A DNA stretch of 21,096 nt from Nemertoderma westbladi (lineage: Eukaryota > Xenacoelomorpha > Nemertodermatida > Nemertodermatidae): assembly GCA_032718475.1 (NCBI GenBank), contig JAUCBJ010003354.1:1-21096 (forward strand). The letters are read 5' to 3'. The translations under genes and the position numbers were made by a program. Positions within the stretch are counted from its first letter, which is position 1. The number at the start of each line of letters is the position of its first letter. Positions 17,729-21,096 of this stretch are shown one piece after another. The notes beneath the pieces are model-generated. The model was given only the letters and a program-made list of their open reading frames with translations, was not told the DNA's origin and searched no databases.

Positions 17729-18642
17729 GTCCCAAATTACTCTGTCAGCCGCCCCAACTCACTCTGCGGCCACCCCAAATCATTCGGTGAGCCGCCCTAA
17801 ATCACTCGGTCAGCGGCTCCAAATCACTCGGTCAGCCGCCCCAAATCACTCGGTCAGCCGCCTCAAATCACTGAGTCAGCCGCCTCAAATCACTCAAGTC
17901 AGCCGCCCCAAATCATTGAGTCAGCCGCCTCGCCCGAAATCACTCGGTCAGCGGCTCCAAAACTCTCGGTCAGCCTCCCCAAATCATTCGGTAAGCCGCC
18001 CTAAATCACTGAGTCAGCCGCCTCAAATCACTCAAGTCAGCCGCCCCAAATCATTCGGTAAGCCGCCCTAAATCACTCAGGCAGCCGCCCCAAATCACTC
18101 AAGTCAGCCGCCCCAAATCACTCGGTCAGCGGCTCCAAATCACTTGGTCAGCCGCCCAAAATCATTCGGTAAGCCGCCCTAAATCACTGAGTCAGCCGCC
18201 TCAAATCACTCAAGTCAGCCGCCCCAAATCATTCGGTAAGCCGCCCTAAATCACTCAGGCAGCCGCCCCAAATCACTCAAGTCAGCCGCCCCAAATCACT
18301 CGGTCAGCGGCTCCAAATCACTCGGTCAGCCGCCCAAAATCATTCGGTAAGCCGCCCTAAATCACTCAGTCAGCCGCCCCAAATCACTCGGCCAGTGGCT
18401 CCAAATCACCAGTCAGCCGCCCCATATCACTCGGTCAGCCGCCCCAAACAATTCGGTAAACCGCCCTAAATCACTCAGTCAGCCGCCCCAAATCACTCGG
18501 CCGGTGGCACCAAATGTCAGCCGCTCCAAATCACCAGTCAGCCGCCCCATATCACTCGGTCAGCCGCCCCAAAATCACTCGGTGACCCGCCCCAAATCAC
18601 TCGATGACCCGCCCCAAATCACTCGGTCATCCGCCTCAGATC
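17729..18642. repeat. 22-bp minisatellite with 178-bp higher-order repeat
   Basis: About forty variant copies of a 22-bp unit containing CAGCCGCCCCAAATCACTCG are arranged head to tail. Variant words (attcggtaagccgcc, gagtcagccgcctc, caagtcagccgcc, caggcagccg) recur in the same order at 17986, 18164 and 18342, giving a 178-bp higher-order period of about eight units. The unit is not a multiple of three, so open frames through it are artefacts. It lies in a TOGARAM-like intron and ends about 35 bp from the splice donor at 18675; on the transcribed strand each unit carries GGGGCGGCTGAC. Confidence 0.95.
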
Positions 18643-18675
18643 AAACCACGAGTTCACCATAGAAGACACACTAAC

Positions 18676-18842
18676 CTTTGTTTATCTTCTAGTTCCCGTA
18701 ATTTTTCCCTGACCTTCTGTCTGTCCCTCTCCCTTTCCTTGTTGCTATCCTCCCGATGTTGACGTCTCTCATCAGCCTCCTGTTGACGTCTGTTTATCTT
18801 TTCTCTAGCTGACTGCGAAACTGCCAAGGATTCGCCAGAGTT
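18676..18842 (-). CDS. TOGARAM1: TOGARAM-like exon 1 of 6 in window: charged helical linker
   Basis: This is an internal exon of 167 nt. The acceptor is tttgttgcag before AACTCTGG and the donor is CAAAG followed by gttagt. It encodes 55 codons plus 2 nt, starting NSGESLAVSQSAREKINRRQ. The rest is dense in Arg, Lys, Glu and Gln (RERDRQKVREKLRELEDKQ), as expected for a long charged alpha helix or coiled coil lying before a TOG domain. The split AG/A codon joins perfectly to the next exon at 13982, giving Arg then QAEAKRRDQ, so the charged helix continues across the 4.7 kb intron. No signal peptide or membrane segment is present. The ATG at 18851 is intronic and not a start. The exon itself is low-complexity and would be hard to assign alone; the phase-matched continuation is the main support. 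A 22-bp minisatellite begins about 35 bp beyond its donor. Confidence 0.75.
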
Positions 18843-19010
18843 CTGCAACAAATTACAGATCGTTACTTAGAAGTACAGCACCAGAACTACGGTATATAAA
18901 ACTAGTGCATCCAATGAATTATTATTTATAGTAAATAATTGTGTAACAAAAAAACAATAAATTGAAGGAAGGTGTTTTGCTTCTCAGAATGAAGGATTTT
19001 GAATTTTGAT
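18843..19010. other. TOGARAM-like intron upstream of exon 1
   Basis: This is the acceptor side of an intron that runs beyond the window end. No exon with good splice sites is found between here and 21096. Confidence 0.5.
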
Positions 19011-19999
19011 GAAATCTCAAAGAAATTCTTGGTAAAAATTGAAAACGGTTTTCAGATTTGGAATCTGAGTAAATTAATGATGACACGGTTAATGATATCA
19101 AGATTTTAGGCTCTAGAAATTTGCGTTTCGTTATTTTAGCTTCCAATCTCTAGCTACAAGTGTTTAAAAAAAGTGTCTCCGCGATATTGACCAGTCGCCG
19201 CTGCGAAAGTTTCATCAGAATCGTTAGAGCGGTTTTGGCAGGAGATCAGTCAGCCAGCTAGTCAAGCAGTCCCACCGCAGATTTTTATTCTTCTACCTTT
19301 TAGCAGTTTGATGGTACTGAATTGTGAATTTCGTTGAAAAATAGCTGAGATACGAGCGTTCAAAAGTTGCATGGTTTTCATCTGGACGAGGCTATCTTAT
19401 TCTATTTTATTTAATAAATGCGTCATATTCTGGAACATTTTCTTTATCCACGACGTGTAGCTAGGCAAAAATAAAATGCATTACATCTTTAATCCTACTA
19501 TTACGTAGCTATTCATACAATAACCATGTAGCAGAATAACGACACTATATTCCAGCACATCCACATGATGTAGATATTGTATATTCCGCTGTTGCCTACC
19601 AACTCTTAAATTAAATAACACGTTCAAGAACATTGTTAATTTATTAAATAGAATAAATGGCCTGCAGTGAACAATAATTCTTGCAATATTTGAACGCCTA
19701 TTTCTCAGCTGTTTATCAACGAAATTCAGATATTGTTACATATTTGGAATCCTTGCAACGCAAGCTTTATGGTACCAACCACGGTGAGTGGAACTAGTTG
19801 TTTTTCAAATTTCAAGCAATGTGATACAGATTTGTAGAAAAATTTGGGGGGCGGGCGGGGGGGGGGGGGGGGGGGGGGTCCGTGTCATCAGAAAATGACA
19901 CTATATTACGGGTCATGGTGTATTATGAGAACTGCCATCATCTATAGATTCCGAATCTAAAACCGTTTTAATTTTGTGTAAATTTTGAGACGTAAATCG
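19011..19999. repeat. Large imperfect palindrome (nested inverted repeats)
   Basis: The outer arms are 19011-19066 and 19946-19999, sharing on opposite strands AAAACGGTTTT(c)AGATT(T/C)GGAATCT. The inner arms are about 19326-19440 and 19622-19729, sharing GAATTTCGTTGA, AGCTGAGA, GCGTTCAAA and TTATTCTATTT...AATAAAT. Both pairs are centred near 19505-19530. Arms are diverged and gapped. It could be an old foldback or MITE element, or two inverted copies of a dispersed repeat. A piece at 19169-19260 (tctccgcg, then tttcatcagaatcgttagag and a CAGTCAGCCAGC tail) resembles the repeat at 5717-6058. Confidence 0.5.
19846..19878. repeat. Poly-G tract
   Basis: G6, CGGGC, then 22 uninterrupted G on the plus strand. 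It lies inside the right half of the large palindrome. Confidence 0.9.
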
Positions 20000-20021
20000 C
20001 TGTAATTATAATGTTTTTTGT

Positions 20022-20123
20022 CTTTATTCTAGAATATTAATTATTATTTAGTTGAGCCTTTAATACTCCCCATCTTGTTTCATGTTTCTTCATTACGCGT
20101 AATTAATATTCTAGAAAAATAAA
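20022..20123. repeat. Inverted repeat, 16-bp perfect arms
   Basis: TTCTAGAATATTAATT (20027-20042) is the exact inverse of AATTAATATTCTAGAA (20101-20116), with a 58-base loop. Pairing extends weakly outward through CTTTA/TAAAG. It may be a small MITE-like element or remnant. Confidence 0.7.
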
Positions 20124-20242
20124 GTTAACAGAAATGATTAAATATTGCTAAAAAGGTTGTTGTATCGAAATAGCTCATAAATTAAAAAATAAGGCTCTAA
20201 CAGCAGTAAGAAAAATTGTCGAACTATCATCGATTGGAATTA

Positions 20243-20264
20243 GGGGGGGGGGGGGGGGGGGGGG
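20243..20264. repeat. Poly-G tract (22 G)
   Basis: This is an uninterrupted run of 22 G. Confidence 0.9.
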
Positions 20265-21096
20265 ATCCGACCCCGTAAAAATGGTTATTGTGTTAAGGGA
20301 GATGGAGATTGTGTATATAGGTCAGACAAGATAACCTACACTATATTGTAGGGCGATTCTTATTAATTTATTCCCAAGTAGCTACATTTATTGGCCTCTT
20401 GGAATGTATTACTAATTAATTGAATTCCTGCAGCGTCTGCCATACATACTTTTAACATTGTAGTACGGAGTTCTATTATTTCCCGAGTTAATAAAAATAA
20501 TTATAACAAAGTCCCCTGAGCCCGGAATTGGCAATAGCCGGACTCGCTGCCATAGCAACACATGGTGTCAAGTATCGATTGGGATAAAATCTGCTCACTA
20601 ACAAAGTTAACCATTAATTTGATAATAAACCGGCTGGCAGTCAATATCGCTAAAAAATATTTAATAAAATACATTATGGTTACCATTGCAACATACTGTA
20701 TGTACATCATTCTGACTAGCGTAAGTGTGTTTTAAAACATAGGCCGACATATAGGAGCTAGGCCTACTAACTTGGACCTATATATATCCCACTATTAATG
20801 TATATCACTTAGGACTTACAGCCATGTCATTTGACGTCCACATTAATATCTGACATTTTGTGGTGGTCGTCTTTTTCAAAATAAAAAATGACGTATTCGT
20901 ATTAGGAAATTTGTAAAGGCATATGGATACAGTATTGTAATTTTCTCAGATTAAACAAATAAATATTGATAATTTTGATGATAAAAGTATTAATGGTGCT
21001 ACATTGCCAGGGAGTATCCGAAACTAATTATTATCCGAAACTAAATAATTTTGCCTCAATAATATTATTATGGCAGATAAAAAGCAGTCTAAAAAA
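20265..21096. other. Intronic or flanking stretch, nothing recognised
   Basis: AT-rich, with one TAGGCCTA (20759-20766) and a short duplicated 'tatccgaaacta' at 21015 and 21032. A 69-codon minus-strand frame at 20501-20710 has no flanking splice sites that fit and no family resemblance. Confidence 0.5.

Larger units (their letters stand above)
21..18842 (-). other. TOGARAM1: Extent of the TOGARAM-like gene within the window (six exons)
   Basis: This entry ties together six minus-strand exons. Every junction has GT-AG boundaries and matching phase: 18842-18676 (ends phase 2), 13982-13806 (1 nt in, phase 2 out), 13570-13439 (phase 2 out), 13228-13036 (phase 0 out), 812-664 (phase 2 out), 176-21 (phase 2 out). 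The joined 974 nt read without a stop. From the third exon on, the protein resembles the C-terminal TOG domain of the TOGARAM/crescerin family, which binds tubulin and regulates axonemal microtubules in cilia. The 5' end, the 3' end and the promoter are outside the window. The introns are about 4.69 kb, 235 bp, 210 bp, 12.2 kb and 487 bp. TOGARAM2 (FAM179A) is the main alternative name, and an invertebrate may have a single pro-orthologue. Exon structure is read directly; family assignment is by recognition of sequence pattern. Confidence 0.85.

Noticed and set aside
17787-18071. 94-codon plus-strand ORF in the minisatellite
   Set aside because: The 22-bp unit is not a multiple of three, so the repeating peptide pattern is an artefact of cycling frames.
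20501-20710. 69-codon minus-strand ORF near the window end
   Set aside because: Hydrophobic, AT-driven composition, no fitting splice sites and no family resemblance.

Overview
The window is nuclear DNA from an animal. It has spliced genes with GT-AG introns, a eukaryotic tRNA gene with internal A and B boxes, long AT-rich introns and many short-period repeats. Seven copies of the palindrome TAGGCCTA and the repeat content remind me of marine invertebrates such as an echinoderm. That placement is a weak inference; the phylum cannot be fixed from this sequence alone.

The backbone is one long minus-strand gene that crosses almost the whole window. Six exons (18842-18676, 13982-13806, 13570-13439, 13228-13036, 812-664, 176-21) join in matching phase and encode a charged helical linker followed by a TOG domain. 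The best match by recognition is TOGARAM (crescerin / FAM179 / CHE-12), a ciliary microtubule regulator. Its 5' and 3' exons lie outside the window.

Other genes sit inside its introns. The 4.7 kb intron 18675-13983 holds a complete plus-strand PARN (poly(A)-specific ribonuclease) gene with one intron, 565 codons in all, with every catalytic residue present but an unusual Gly/Arg-rich C-terminus. The 12.2 kb intron 13035-813 holds an intact, intronless, same-strand gene for ribosomal protein RPL18A (eL20), a tRNA-Leu(UAA) gene on the plus strand, a SINE-like tRNA relic, a decayed coding fragment and several repeat arrays.

Repeats dominate the rest. From 8906 to 12673 lie three copies of one mobile element. 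Each has a 19-bp terminal inverted repeat, a subterminal hairpin at one end, and a core of degenerate ~150-bp monomers that each carry a palindrome close to the RFX X-box (GTTRCCATGGYAAC). This layout resembles non-autonomous Helentron-type (HINE) rolling-circle elements. There is also a six-copy 46-bp array (7169-7444), a 22-bp minisatellite with a 178-bp higher-order period (17729-18642) next to a TOGARAM splice donor, four poly-C/poly-G tracts, and a ~1 kb imperfect palindrome near 19.0-20.0 kb.

The most notable observations are the periodic X-box-like sites inside an intron of a ciliary gene, the two nested genes with few or no introns, and the PARN variant with a replaced tail and no tryptophan at the cap-stacking position.
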